Source: Ottowia thiooxydans DSM 14619
Lineage (GTDB): Bacteria > Pseudomonadota > Gammaproteobacteria > Burkholderiales > Burkholderiaceae_C
DNA length: 54,735 nucleotides
NCBI RefSeq assembly: GCF_000422885.1
Contig: NZ_AUGX01000038.1
Span: 1-54,735 of the forward strand
Reading direction: 5' to 3'
A model generated the notes under the pieces. It ran no database searches and was not told where the DNA came from. It saw only the letters and a program-made list of their open reading frames with translations. Both the position numbers and the translations under genes were made by a program. The first letter of the stretch is position 1. Every line of letters begins with the position of its first letter. Shown here in pieces: positions 6,651 through 14,591 of the stretch.

Positions 6651-9208
6651 TGATCGCCGACTCCATGAATACCTCCGTTTTGGAAACCGATACGTCGGAC
6701 GCTGCGCACTATTGGTTTGGCCGCTGGCTCCACGCCCCAGATCTCCCGAACGCCCTGAACGCGTTGCCAGCGCATATTGACGCCACTTTGCCTCGCACCT
6801 TTCCCCTGCATGCCCTCCTGACGGCGTGTGACAGTGTTGGACTGCAAATGCAGGAACGCCGAGGCTGTTATGAAGCCCTTTTGCGTGAGGCCAGTGATGG
6901 ACGAGGCGCAGCTGACGCAGACGCCATGCTTCAAGGCATGGCTTCGATGCTGCGCAAGGAGGCCATGGAGGAGAAACTCCGCACCGAACTGGGCAACGAA
7001 CACCCCGGTACGCTGCGGCGTCGGTATCCGGAGCGCCAATACGAAGCTTGGGCGCCCTGTGGGTGCGTAGTCCACGTCGCGCCGTCCAATGTGTTCACGA
7101 CCGCTGCTATGGGTCTGGTGGAAGGGCTCATGGCTGGCAACGTCAACGTGGTCAAGACCAGCACGCGCGACGGCCGGGTTGCCGGGCTGTTTGCCTCGGC
7201 GCTTGTCGCCAACGACACCTCTGGTCGGTTGGCTGACTATCTGGCGGTCTTGCGTCTATCGTCAAGTGAGCAACAAACTTTGCGGCAACTGTTCACTTAC
7301 GCCGATGTAGTCTCTGTATGGGGTGGAGAAAAGGCTGTAGCTGCCGTGCGTGCCATGGTGCCATCTCACACGCGCCTCGTGGTGTGGGGGCACAAGCTCT
7401 CCTTTGGCTACCTTGCCGCCGACTGCGTAGACGATGACACGGTGCTGGAAGCCTTCGCCCGTGACGTGTGCCGCCTGGATCAGCAAGCATGCTCCAGTCC
7501 GCAAAACTTGCTGGTGGAAACAGACGAAGCTGGCCTTCGCGATGTGGCTCGGCGACTGGCCACCATCCTGGCCCGAGTCTCACCCACGGTACCCGGCCGG
7601 CACCCTGACATGGCCGAGCAAGCTGAAATCACAACCGTGCTAAGTGTCGCGCGTTGCGAGCAACCGCTGGGTCTCACAGAGGTCATTGAGGACCCCCATG
7701 GCCAATGGCGCATCGTCCTGGACACTCGCTCTGGCTTGCGGCCCTCTCCGTTGTTTCGCACGATCTGGCTGAAACCGATACGGCGCGAGCAACTGGCGGG
7801 TCTGCTGCGACCGTTCAGGGCCTGGCTGCAGACTTGCGGACTGGCGACCGGCCTGTCTGGGGCAGGAACGCTTTCTCGCGTGCTTTTCTCCGCGGGCGTT
7901 AGCCGCATCACTCGTCCGGGCGAGATGATTGACAGTTATACGTGCGCCCCGCACGACGGGGTCTACGCCTTGCAGCAACTCACTCGGCGTGTCTCGTTTG
8001 ACGGGCCCGAAGCATTACATTATTTTGGCCATCTGGACGCCCTGGAGCCACCTCAACTAGTGCCCCCGCCTTCAGCGCCGGTGCTAGACAAGAGCGGCTT
8101 CCAGGCTCTGGGCCAAACTGCTCAGGAGCGCGACCCTCACGCAGGCCTCATTGTGCGAAGCGGTGGCTCCAGCGGCAAGGTCGCATACTCGAGCTTCCGC
8201 TGGGCGGACTATCACTCGCAGATGGAAGCCACTGCAGATGGCATGGTGGCCGCGGGCCTGGATCCAAGGCAAGACCGGGTGATGAATCTTTTCGCGGCTG
8301 GCCATCTGTATGGAGGTTTTGTCAGCTTCTGGACCATTCTTGAGCATCTGCGCGTTCTACAACTGCCCATGGGCCTGCTGCCTGATTACGACCTGATCGC
8401 CACTCAGATCATCGAGCACGAGGTCAACACACTGGTTGGTGTGCCTCCGCATCTGTTGGCTCTTTTTACGGAGCAAGGCGAGCGCTTACGCGCCTGGGGT
8501 GGTGTGAAGAAGATCTTCTACGGGGGCGAGCCTTTGTCTGTTGCCCAAGAACGCTTCCTCACCGATGAATGCGGCGTGTCCCTGGTTCGTTCCGCCGCCT
8601 ATGGCTCCAATGATGCCGGACCAATGGGCTACCAGTGCCTCCACGAATCCGGCACGGTGCACCACCTGCACACCCGCTTGCAAACTCTGGAAATCGTGGA
8701 GATGGATCGCGATGTGCCCGTACAGGGCAATGCCGTAGGTCGACTGTTGTTCACGCCATTGATGCGCAGCGCGCCCCGCATTGAGCGCTACGAGATCGGT
8801 GATCTCGGTCGTTGGGTAGATGGGCCCTGCGCTTGTGGCCGTCAAGAGCCACGCTTCGAACTTCTAGGTCGCCTGGGCGACGTGTTCAAAGCCGGGCCTC
8901 TGATGAACTACCGCCATTTTGCCGACGTGCTGAGCAAGAGTTTTGCCTACGCGGGTGCGGTTCAACTGCATCTGCGCAGTGCCGGCGCCCGTACCGTGCT
9001 GGATATCTGGGTTGGAACGCAATGGGACACCAATCTCAGCCAAGCCCTCAGTGAGGAGCTGTTTCAGCATTACGAGCCCCTTCAGTGCGTGACTGAAAAC
9101 GCGCTACCGTTCGAATTGAACATCGTCCCCGTTCCCAACGACCAGTTCGTACGCAATGAGGCCAGTGGCAAGCTCATTCATGTATGCGATCACAGGCATC
9201 AGGCCTGA
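6647..9208 (+). CDS. LuxC-like acyl-CoA reductase fused to a PaaK-like adenylating domain
   Basis: This 853-residue two-domain protein starts at the ATG overlapping the LuxE stop. Residues 1 to about 470 are LuxC-like: YEAWAPCGCVVHVAPSN and MAGNVNVVKTS form the nucleotide-binding part, and QQACSSPQ puts Cys282 where LuxC has its catalytic, acyl-binding cysteine (near 286 in Vibrio). Residues about 490-853 are a phenylacetate-CoA-ligase-like adenylating domain with SGGSSGK (505-511), FYGGEPLS, SAAYGSNDAG, YEIGDLGRW and a C-terminal SGKLIH placing the conserved lysine at 842. LuxC and the adenylating enzyme are normally separate, so the fusion implies local acyl activation and NADPH reduction to an aldehyde, or activation of a second acid. 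The substrate is unknown. Confidence 0.85.
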   Translation: MMIADSMNTSVLETDTSDAAHYWFGRWLHAPDLPNALNALPAHIDATLPRTFPLHALLTACDSVGLQMQERRGCYEALLREASDGRGAADADAMLQGMASMLRKEAMEEKLRTELGNEHPGTLRRRYPERQYEAWAPCGCVVHVAPSNVFTTAAMGLVEGLMAGNVNVVKTSTRDGRVAGLFASALVANDTSGRLADYLAVLRLSSSEQQTLRQLFTYADVVSVWGGEKAVAAVRAMVPSHTRLVVWGHKLSFGYLAADCVDDDTVLEAFARDVCRLDQQACSSPQNLLVETDEAGLRDVARRLATILARVSPTVPGRHPDMAEQAEITTVLSVARCEQPLGLTEVIEDPHGQWRIVLDTRSGLRPSPLFRTIWLKPIRREQLAGLLRPFRAWLQTCGLATGLSGAGTLSRVLFSAGVSRITRPGEMIDSYTCAPHDGVYALQQLTRRVSFDGPEALHYFGHLDALEPPQLVPPPSAPVLDKSGFQALGQTAQERDPHAGLIVRSGGSSGKVAYSSFRWADYHSQMEATADGMVAAGLDPRQDRVMNLFAAGHLYGGFVSFWTILEHLRVLQLPMGLLPDYDLIATQIIEHEVNTLVGVPPHLLALFTEQGERLRAWGGVKKIFYGGEPLSVAQERFLTDECGVSLVRSAAYGSNDAGPMGYQCLHESGTVHHLHTRLQTLEIVEMDRDVPVQGNAVGRLLFTPLMRSAPRIERYEIGDLGRWVDGPCACGRQEPRFELLGRLGDVFKAGPLMNYRHFADVLSKSFAYAGAVQLHLRSAGARTVLDIWVGTQWDTNLSQALSEELFQHYEPLQCVTENALPFELNIVPVPNDQFVRNEASGKLIHVCDHRHQA

Positions 9209-10522
9209 GTGAAAAACAACCTAACCATGACGACCCCGGCTACCCGTGAACCCGCTTCTGAGCAGCTTTTATCCGTGTTGCGATTTGTTCGCACACATTC
9301 CCCGTTTTACCGCGACTTCTATGCTCAGGTACCGCAAGATGCGGCAAGACTTGATGACTACCCAGTGCTTGACAGCCAGGCATTCTGGGCTGCCAACACC
9401 GTGCAAGGGAACACGGTACTGACGGCGCCCATCACGGAGGGGATTACCTTCAAGAGCGGAGGAACGACCGGCCATCCCAAGTACTCAGTCTTCACGTATG
9501 AAGAATGGCGTGCGTTCACCAAAGCCTTTGGACAAGGTATGCGCCGTGCTGGCCTGCAACCCGGCCAACGGATTGGCAACCTGTTTTACGCCGGCAAGCT
9601 ATACGCCTCGTTCCTGTTCATCACACGGTCCATAGAAGCGGCGGGGATCAGTATCTGCTACCCGCTCGCGGGCGATGATCTGGACGAAATCATCGCGGCG
9701 TGGCGTCAGTTCGATATCGACGTTCTGGCCGGTGTGCCCACCACACTGATGAAACTCCTTGAGCGCCTGACGCCAGAAGACAAGGCACGCCTGAAACTGA
9801 CAACATTCCTGTTTGGGGGCGAACCCATGTTCGCCGACCAGATCGCCGCCGTGCAGGCGGTCTTTCCAGGCTGTCAAGTACGCTCCATTGGAGTGGCCGG
9901 AGTGGACTACGGCGAGCTGGGCTGGGCCAGCCCCGGGGCTGAGCCGGGGGTGCATCACTGCTTCGATGACAGTACCGTGATGGAGTTGATCGATGACGCC
10001 ACTGGCGAGCCCATCGACGTTCCTGGCCGCACGGGCCGGATCGTGCTGACCAACCTGGCGCGCCGGCTCATGCCCATCATTCGCTATCCGGTAGGTGACC
10101 GGGGAGAATGGCTGGATCCCGTGGGCACACCATCTCGACGCTTTCGATTGCTCGGCCGCACGGAAGAGGGCGCTCGCGTCGGCCCCATGAGCCTGTATGT
10201 GGATGACATGCGCCAAGCCCTCACCGACTTGGAGCACAGCGAAATGCCATTGGGTTTCAGGGACTTTCAAATGGTGATTGAGCATCACGAGCGGCTCGAC
10301 GCTTGTTGCCTGCGTATCGCCGTCGAGAGACCACAAGAGCGGACGATTGAAGACACTCGACGAGTGATCGATCGGGTGTATGCAGCCAGACCCATGTACA
10401 GAGATCTGCAAGACCAGCAGTTGGTACACGGGTTGACTGTGCAGTGGGTTACAGCATCTGATCTCCACACCAACGCACGTACTGGTAAGTTGCTTCGCGT
10501 GGTGGATCACCGCCATGGCTGA
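9209..10522 (+). CDS. PaaK-like acyl-adenylate/CoA ligase
   Basis: This is a stand-alone phenylacetate-CoA-ligase-like protein of 437 residues, or 431 if it starts at the ATG at 9227. The GTG at 9209 follows the previous stop directly. ATP-loop SGGTTG is at residues 83-88 and the acyl-site segment FLFGGEPMF in mid-protein. The adenylate-contacting stretch is IRYPVGDRGEW. C-terminal TGKLLRVVDHRH has its lysine at 427 and is strikingly like SGKLIHVCDHRH at the end of the preceding fusion protein, so the two are probably paralogues from a duplication. It would activate a carboxylic acid as an adenylate or CoA ester. The last 8 bases overlap the next gene. Confidence 0.83.
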   Translation: MKNNLTMTTPATREPASEQLLSVLRFVRTHSPFYRDFYAQVPQDAARLDDYPVLDSQAFWAANTVQGNTVLTAPITEGITFKSGGTTGHPKYSVFTYEEWRAFTKAFGQGMRRAGLQPGQRIGNLFYAGKLYASFLFITRSIEAAGISICYPLAGDDLDEIIAAWRQFDIDVLAGVPTTLMKLLERLTPEDKARLKLTTFLFGGEPMFADQIAAVQAVFPGCQVRSIGVAGVDYGELGWASPGAEPGVHHCFDDSTVMELIDDATGEPIDVPGRTGRIVLTNLARRLMPIIRYPVGDRGEWLDPVGTPSRRFRLLGRTEEGARVGPMSLYVDDMRQALTDLEHSEMPLGFRDFQMVIEHHERLDACCLRIAVERPQERTIEDTRRVIDRVYAARPMYRDLQDQQLVHGLTVQWVTASDLHTNARTGKLLRVVDHRHG

Positions 10523-12074
10523 CGAACCCTGCGCCTGGGCCCGCCTGACAGTTCCTTCCGAGCCTGGCGCGCTAGGCGCCATTCAAGCACTGCTGCTGTC
10601 GCAAGCTCAGGCTCACCGCTTTGCGAAAGTCGTGCTTATCCACATGCGGGCTGCCTGCGACGAAGCCTTGACCACTATTCTGCGTTTGAGCCAGGACAAT
10701 AGTGAGGACGCTGACCGGACGCTGGAAGTCAACGTTGAATGGGATGGACACGCGCTGCACCTGAGACTTTCCGACCACGGTCTTCCCTATGACATGAGCT
10801 TGCTGCCGAGCTACAGCCCGCAGCAGCCCGAGTCCGCTGACGACAACCTCGCGGGCTTGGCAGCGTTTCTCATGCAGAAGATGGCTGATCATTGCCAGGT
10901 GCATAACCACGGATCTCTCGGCCACCATGTGGAATTGCAATGGTTTCTGCCGGAAGCAGAGCTGAATGCCGCTACAGACGAGACCGGCGCTAACGACAGG
11001 ACCGGCAGCCTGTTCGTCGCGCCGGCCGCCATCCTGGAAAATAATGTCGGTGCGCCACTCGACGCCATTGAAGTCCGGCCACTGGAAACGAACGATGCCA
11101 TTCACCTCGCCCGTCTCGTATACCGGAGCTACGGGTATTCCTACGTCAACCCGGATATGTACATTGCTGAGCGCATCCTGGCACGCGTGCAAGATGGGCG
11201 GCTGACCTCCTGGGTCGCCGTTACTCCGGGCTCAGAAGGCGATGAAAACCTCCCCGTTGGCCACATTGCCTTCATGAAGAGTCATCGCGACGACGATACA
11301 TTGGAGGTCGGTTCTGCGGTGGTCTCCCCCGATCAGCGTGGCGGCGGCCTGCTGGGACGATTGCTGTCAATCGCCACCGACGCCCTGGCGCAGCGCCCCG
11401 AACGCGCAGCGTTTGTGCACGCAGTCACCGCCCACCCTTTTACTCAAAAGACCTTTGGTCGACTGGGGTACCTGCCTACGGCATTGATGCTGGCCTACAC
11501 ACCGGCCAGCCTGCGTTTTCGCAGCATCGGTGAGAAGGCGGGGGCGCAACGAGGCAGTGTGTACTACGCCTGCAAGTTGCTGCGCCCCGTCGAGCCGGTG
11601 AAGGCGTATGTGCCCTTAAGCGTACAAGCCCTGGTGCTGCCTCGCGCCGCGGACATCGGATTGCCGTTGCAGCTTCAACCCATCGAAGGAAGTACACCGC
11701 AAGGAGATACAGACCTCCTCGTGCAGGCTGAAGATACATTGAACTCGGCTTTCCTCACGTTGCGCCGCACGGGGGAGGATTTCTCTCCGCATCTGCGCAG
11801 GGTGCTCAGGCGTCTGTGCCGGGCGCAGGTGGCCGTGATCTACCTGAGCCTCGATTTGAGCGATCCGGCTACGCCCTCGGCTTGCGAGCAGGCGATGGCA
11901 CAAGGCTTCATCGCCGCCGGCTTGACACCTTTCATGCCATGGCCGGCCACCTTGTGCCTTCAGTACCTGAATAACCAGTCGCTGGATCCCGATGCCGTCT
12001 GCGCCGTAGGCGAGGCGGCCGAGCATCTGCGCGATACGCTTTTTGCGGCCTATCAGGCTCAGGAGATGCTCTGA
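10515..12074 (+). CDS. HATPase (RsbW-like)-GNAT two-domain protein
   Basis: This 519-residue protein has an unusual domain order. Residues 1 to about 150 resemble the RsbW-type ATPase/kinase fold: ACDEALTTI at the N-box, LRLSDHGLPYD at the G1 box and GLAAFLMQKMADH near the G2 region. The N-box asparagine seems replaced, so ATP binding may be altered. Residues about 190-340 are a GNAT acyltransferase with VSPDQRGGGLLGRLL as the acyl-CoA pyrophosphate loop. The last 170 residues are unassigned. As the last gene of the lux-like operon, overlapping the previous stop by 8 bases, it may acylate the product or act as an ATP-sensitive regulator. Function is inference. Confidence 0.7.
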   Translation: MADEPCAWARLTVPSEPGALGAIQALLLSQAQAHRFAKVVLIHMRAACDEALTTILRLSQDNSEDADRTLEVNVEWDGHALHLRLSDHGLPYDMSLLPSYSPQQPESADDNLAGLAAFLMQKMADHCQVHNHGSLGHHVELQWFLPEAELNAATDETGANDRTGSLFVAPAAILENNVGAPLDAIEVRPLETNDAIHLARLVYRSYGYSYVNPDMYIAERILARVQDGRLTSWVAVTPGSEGDENLPVGHIAFMKSHRDDDTLEVGSAVVSPDQRGGGLLGRLLSIATDALAQRPERAAFVHAVTAHPFTQKTFGRLGYLPTALMLAYTPASLRFRSIGEKAGAQRGSVYYACKLLRPVEPVKAYVPLSVQALVLPRAADIGLPLQLQPIEGSTPQGDTDLLVQAEDTLNSAFLTLRRTGEDFSPHLRRVLRRLCRAQVAVIYLSLDLSDPATPSACEQAMAQGFIAAGLTPFMPWPATLCLQYLNNQSLDPDAVCAVGEAAEHLRDTLFAAYQAQEML

Positions 12075-12380
12075 CCCTGCGATTAGTAGCTTCTTCGGCA
12101 GACTGAAAATTCACGAGGTTGACTCAATAGGGCGCAATACTTGGTTGAAGAAGCCTGCGCCAACCCCCGGGAATGCCAGACCGCTGATAACAATCGGTCT
12201 GTTGCGTGGAGTTTTTCAGAGGCGGCACAACACCGTAACGATTGACCTCACCAATTCCAGCTGTAGCTGCGCTAACATGGACAAGGGGACACCTTCAATG
12301 CATCCAGGAAGCGGCGCTGCCCGCGTCATTCGGATGCACTGAAAATGTGTCAAAAATACCTACCCACCAAGCAATAACGT
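12075..12380. other. Non-coding gap, nothing assigned
   Basis: About 300 bases between the lux-like operon and the methyltransferase. I found no convincing hairpin with a T-run, no promoter pair and no conserved small frame. Confidence 0.4.
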
Positions 12381-12953
12381 ATGGCCGAAGCGTTCGAGTT
12401 CTTTCAAGCATGGCTCAAAAACCCCCTGCGTGTGGCAGCTGTCGCACCCTCAGGAAAAGCACTCGCCCAACTCATTACCTCTGAAATTTCGCATGACACC
12501 GGGCCTGTGATTGAACTCGGCCCAGGAACCGGCGCGTTTACCCGCGCGTTGATCGAACGGGGCGTCAAGCAAGAGGATCTGGCGTTGATCGAGTTCGGCG
12601 CTGAGTTTGCCGAAGCGCTTCATTTGCATTACCCGAGAGCGTGCACGCTTCGCATGGATGCCGCTCGGCTGCGCACCGCGAACATCTTTGACGGAAGGCC
12701 GGCCGGAGCGGTCGTCAGTGGATTGCCTCTTTTGGCGATGCCTCCGCTCAAGGCGGCGGCCATCTTGACTGGCGCATTCCGCAAAATGAGACCAGACGGC
12801 GCCTTCTACCAATTCACCTATGGCCCTCAGTGCCCTGTGCCTCGAAAGCTGCTGAATCGCCTTGGCATCCAGGCGCGATGGCTTGGTGGAACACTCGCCA
12901 ATCTTCCGCCGGCATCGGTATACCGTCTTACCCAAATTCCCCCAGGCAACTAG
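12381..12953 (+). CDS. PmtA-like phospholipid N-methyltransferase family protein
   Basis: This 190-residue class I SAM-dependent methyltransferase is similar in layout to bacterial PmtA, which methylates phosphatidylethanolamine to phosphatidylcholine precursors. The first segment VAAVAPSGKALAQLI and the SAM loop ELGPGTGAFTRAL (G-x-G-x-G) are clear. An acidic residue follows in LIEFGAEFAEAL, and VVSGLPLLAMP is the PmtA-like active-site strand. The protein is soluble, as in that family. The lipid substrate is inferred from motif resemblance; other small-molecule methyltransferases share this fold. Confidence 0.75.
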   Translation: MAEAFEFFQAWLKNPLRVAAVAPSGKALAQLITSEISHDTGPVIELGPGTGAFTRALIERGVKQEDLALIEFGAEFAEALHLHYPRACTLRMDAARLRTANIFDGRPAGAVVSGLPLLAMPPLKAAAILTGAFRKMRPDGAFYQFTYGPQCPVPRKLLNRLGIQARWLGGTLANLPPASVYRLTQIPPGN

Positions 12954-12956
12954 CCC

Positions 12957-13550
12957 ATGGCGGATCCGCAGCAGACCCTCATCGACTTCGCATCGGGATC
13001 ATTGTCAGCGACCGCGTTCGAAGACTGCGTCTACAACGATCGGTCTCTCGAGACTCTTCTCAGTGCCGCATCCGCGCCAGGGCATTTTCAAGACGGCACC
13101 ACGCTCTATCACTACTTGATCTCGCTGAAGTACGACGATCCCGGCGAGGTACTTGACGCGCATGTTGCGGTCTGTGAATGGCTTGTTGAACGAGGCACGT
13201 CATTCACACCGTCGAAGGAGCGGAGTCAAACGTACGAACTGATTCAGGCCGCTCAGCCCCGCTGGCTCGACCTGGACGCGACGTTTTTGGAATCAGTGCT
13301 TGCCACGGCCCCGCCGCTTCACGGAGCGGAGTTGAAAGCGTGGCTTCGGTCGCGTCTGCTCGAACTATTCAAGTGTTGCGGTCGTCCACCTCGATGGATT
13401 CAATCGCCCGCATGGCCCATCGGAACGCACGGCCCGCTGATATTTTTCGGCCAACTCTCCGTTCCGAATTACTTTCACGATGAAGCAGCGGTGTACGTCT
13501 TCCACGATACCGCCACAGGAGAGTGCACATGCATCACTCAGGTGGCATAG
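12957..13550 (+). CDS. Immunity-type hypothetical protein
   Basis: This 197-residue protein begins 3 bases after the methyltransferase stop. I recognise a type rather than a function. The N-terminal half is helical and acidic (ASGSLSATAFEDCVYNDRSLE), and the C-terminal half has CCGRPPRWIQSPAWPI, then PLIFFGQLSVPNYFHDEAAVYVF. That combination is common among immunity proteins of polymorphic-toxin and contact-inhibition systems, which bind and block a cognate toxin. No toxin gene is nearby, so it may be an orphan immunity gene protecting against neighbours. Confidence 0.55.
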   Translation: MADPQQTLIDFASGSLSATAFEDCVYNDRSLETLLSAASAPGHFQDGTTLYHYLISLKYDDPGEVLDAHVAVCEWLVERGTSFTPSKERSQTYELIQAAQPRWLDLDATFLESVLATAPPLHGAELKAWLRSRLLELFKCCGRPPRWIQSPAWPIGTHGPLIFFGQLSVPNYFHDEAAVYVFHDTATGECTCITQVA

Positions 13551-13640
13551 AACGGGGGGCGGCTCAACCACTTCCTTGCTGTCAAGGAAAATCGGGAGTT
13601 GGGGCGCACAGCCAAACTACGAAAATTGATCGCGAATGAG

Positions 13641-13994
13641 ATGAGAAGTACTGAAACTATAAATTTCAATGCAAGGTCCATAAAATTTTATATTGAGGAC
13701 TACTGTGCTGTACTTTCACTTGCCTCAGATACTTCCGCCGATCCTCCAAATTACATAATACTTACCAGGCCATCTTCTCAGATCAATGGCGGAGATCCCT
13801 GCGATGATTATGATTGGGAACTGAGTATTGACTACAATGGGGATATAGATAAATTGAATTCTTTTGAATTTTATTCAAAAGAGGTTCTTTCCCTGGTATT
13901 TAATAACGGCGCTTTCATTTTGAATTTATCAATCAAGGAAAGTGAAGCTGATTCACTGAAGAATTGGCTTGATTTTGTATTTCATGAGGCTTGA
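13641..13994 (+). CDS. Imm10-like immunity protein candidate
   Basis: This 117-residue acidic protein is encoded by DNA clearly more AT-rich than its flanks. The pattern FNARSIKFYIEDYCAVLSLAS, then YIILTRP, then an acidic centre (CDDYDWELSIDYNG) and a final beta-rich stretch with SLKNWLDFVF resembles Imm10-family immunity proteins. The ATG at 13641 is used; a TTG at 13599 would add 14 residues. Next to another immunity-type gene it suggests a small captured immunity patch. No ribosome binding site is obvious. Could also be an unrelated orphan. Confidence 0.45.
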   Translation: MRSTETINFNARSIKFYIEDYCAVLSLASDTSADPPNYIILTRPSSQINGGDPCDDYDWELSIDYNGDIDKLNSFEFYSKEVLSLVFNNGAFILNLSIKESEADSLKNWLDFVFHEA

Positions 13995-14133
13995 ATCAAT
14001 GGCTTGATTTTGAGCGTTTTCGCTGCCGGCTCACGAAACGACGCAACCGAGGTGTCGGGCGGCTTGAACGTCCAGGGGGCAGCGAGCCGGTGGGCCGTCC
14101 ATCCGGGCTCTGAGGGGTTTTGCAGAGATTCCT

Positions 14134-14511
14134 CTAGGCTAGATCTCGCTCAACCACGGCTTCGATCTCCGCCCATTCTTCATCGGAGAACAAGCGTGAG
14201 CGGGTATGAAACGCCTTGCCTGTATTTCCCTCTAGAGAAAAGGTGCCGCCACTGCCTTCTATGACATCCAAAATGAGCTGCGTGTGCTTCCAGTACTCAT
14301 ATTGAAGCTTGCCAATATAAAACGGCACTTGGCCCACTTCGCCTAGTTTGATGTCCTGGGTACCAATAGTCAAATCGGTGGGCAAATAGCAGTTGGCGGC
14401 GCTGTTGTCGCAGCAACCGCCGGACTGATGAAACATGATCTCGCCATGTAGCGCCTTCATCTCTTCGATGAGTGCCAAGGCGGCTGGGGTGGCAATGACG
14501 CGTTCGACCAT
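14134..14511 (-). CDS. DUF779 protein
   Basis: This 125-residue DUF779 protein has the family marker HQSGGCCDNSAANCY at about residues 28-42, a cysteine-rich patch that could bind metal. It also contains the later segment VPFYIGKLQYEYWKHTQLILDV. DUF779 genes regularly sit next to NAD-dependent aldehyde dehydrogenases of the ExaC/AcoD type, and here it is downstream of one on the same strand. Its biochemical role is not established. An intrinsic terminator lies between the two genes, so it may be made at a lower level or from read-through. Confidence 0.85.
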   Translation of the reverse strand: MVERVIATPAALALIEEMKALHGEIMFHQSGGCCDNSAANCYLPTDLTIGTQDIKLGEVGQVPFYIGKLQYEYWKHTQLILDVIEGSGGTFSLEGNTGKAFHTRSRLFSDEEWAEIEAVVERDLA

Positions 14512-14539
14512 AAGACGACCTCCACTTGCAAAACCAAGG

Positions 14540-14566
14540 AAAAAAAGGGCGAATCACTTCGCCCCT
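14540..14566 (-). terminator. Intrinsic terminator between aldehyde dehydrogenase and DUF779
   Basis: On the minus strand GGGCGAA, a GTGA loop and TTCGCCC are followed by seven T residues. This strong hairpin is just after the dehydrogenase stop and just before the DUF779 start, so it probably reduces transcription into DUF779. Confidence 0.75.
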
Positions 14567-14591
14567 TGCAGATACAGACGGGAGCGCCAGC

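Noticed and set aside
5478-12074. Bioluminescence operon
   Set aside because: No luxA, luxB, luxD or luxG-like gene is present in the window; only the reductase-type parts are found.
13560-13640. Transposase remnant (NHFLAVKENRELG) before the Imm10-like gene
   Set aside because: The similarity to transposase tails is too short to support.
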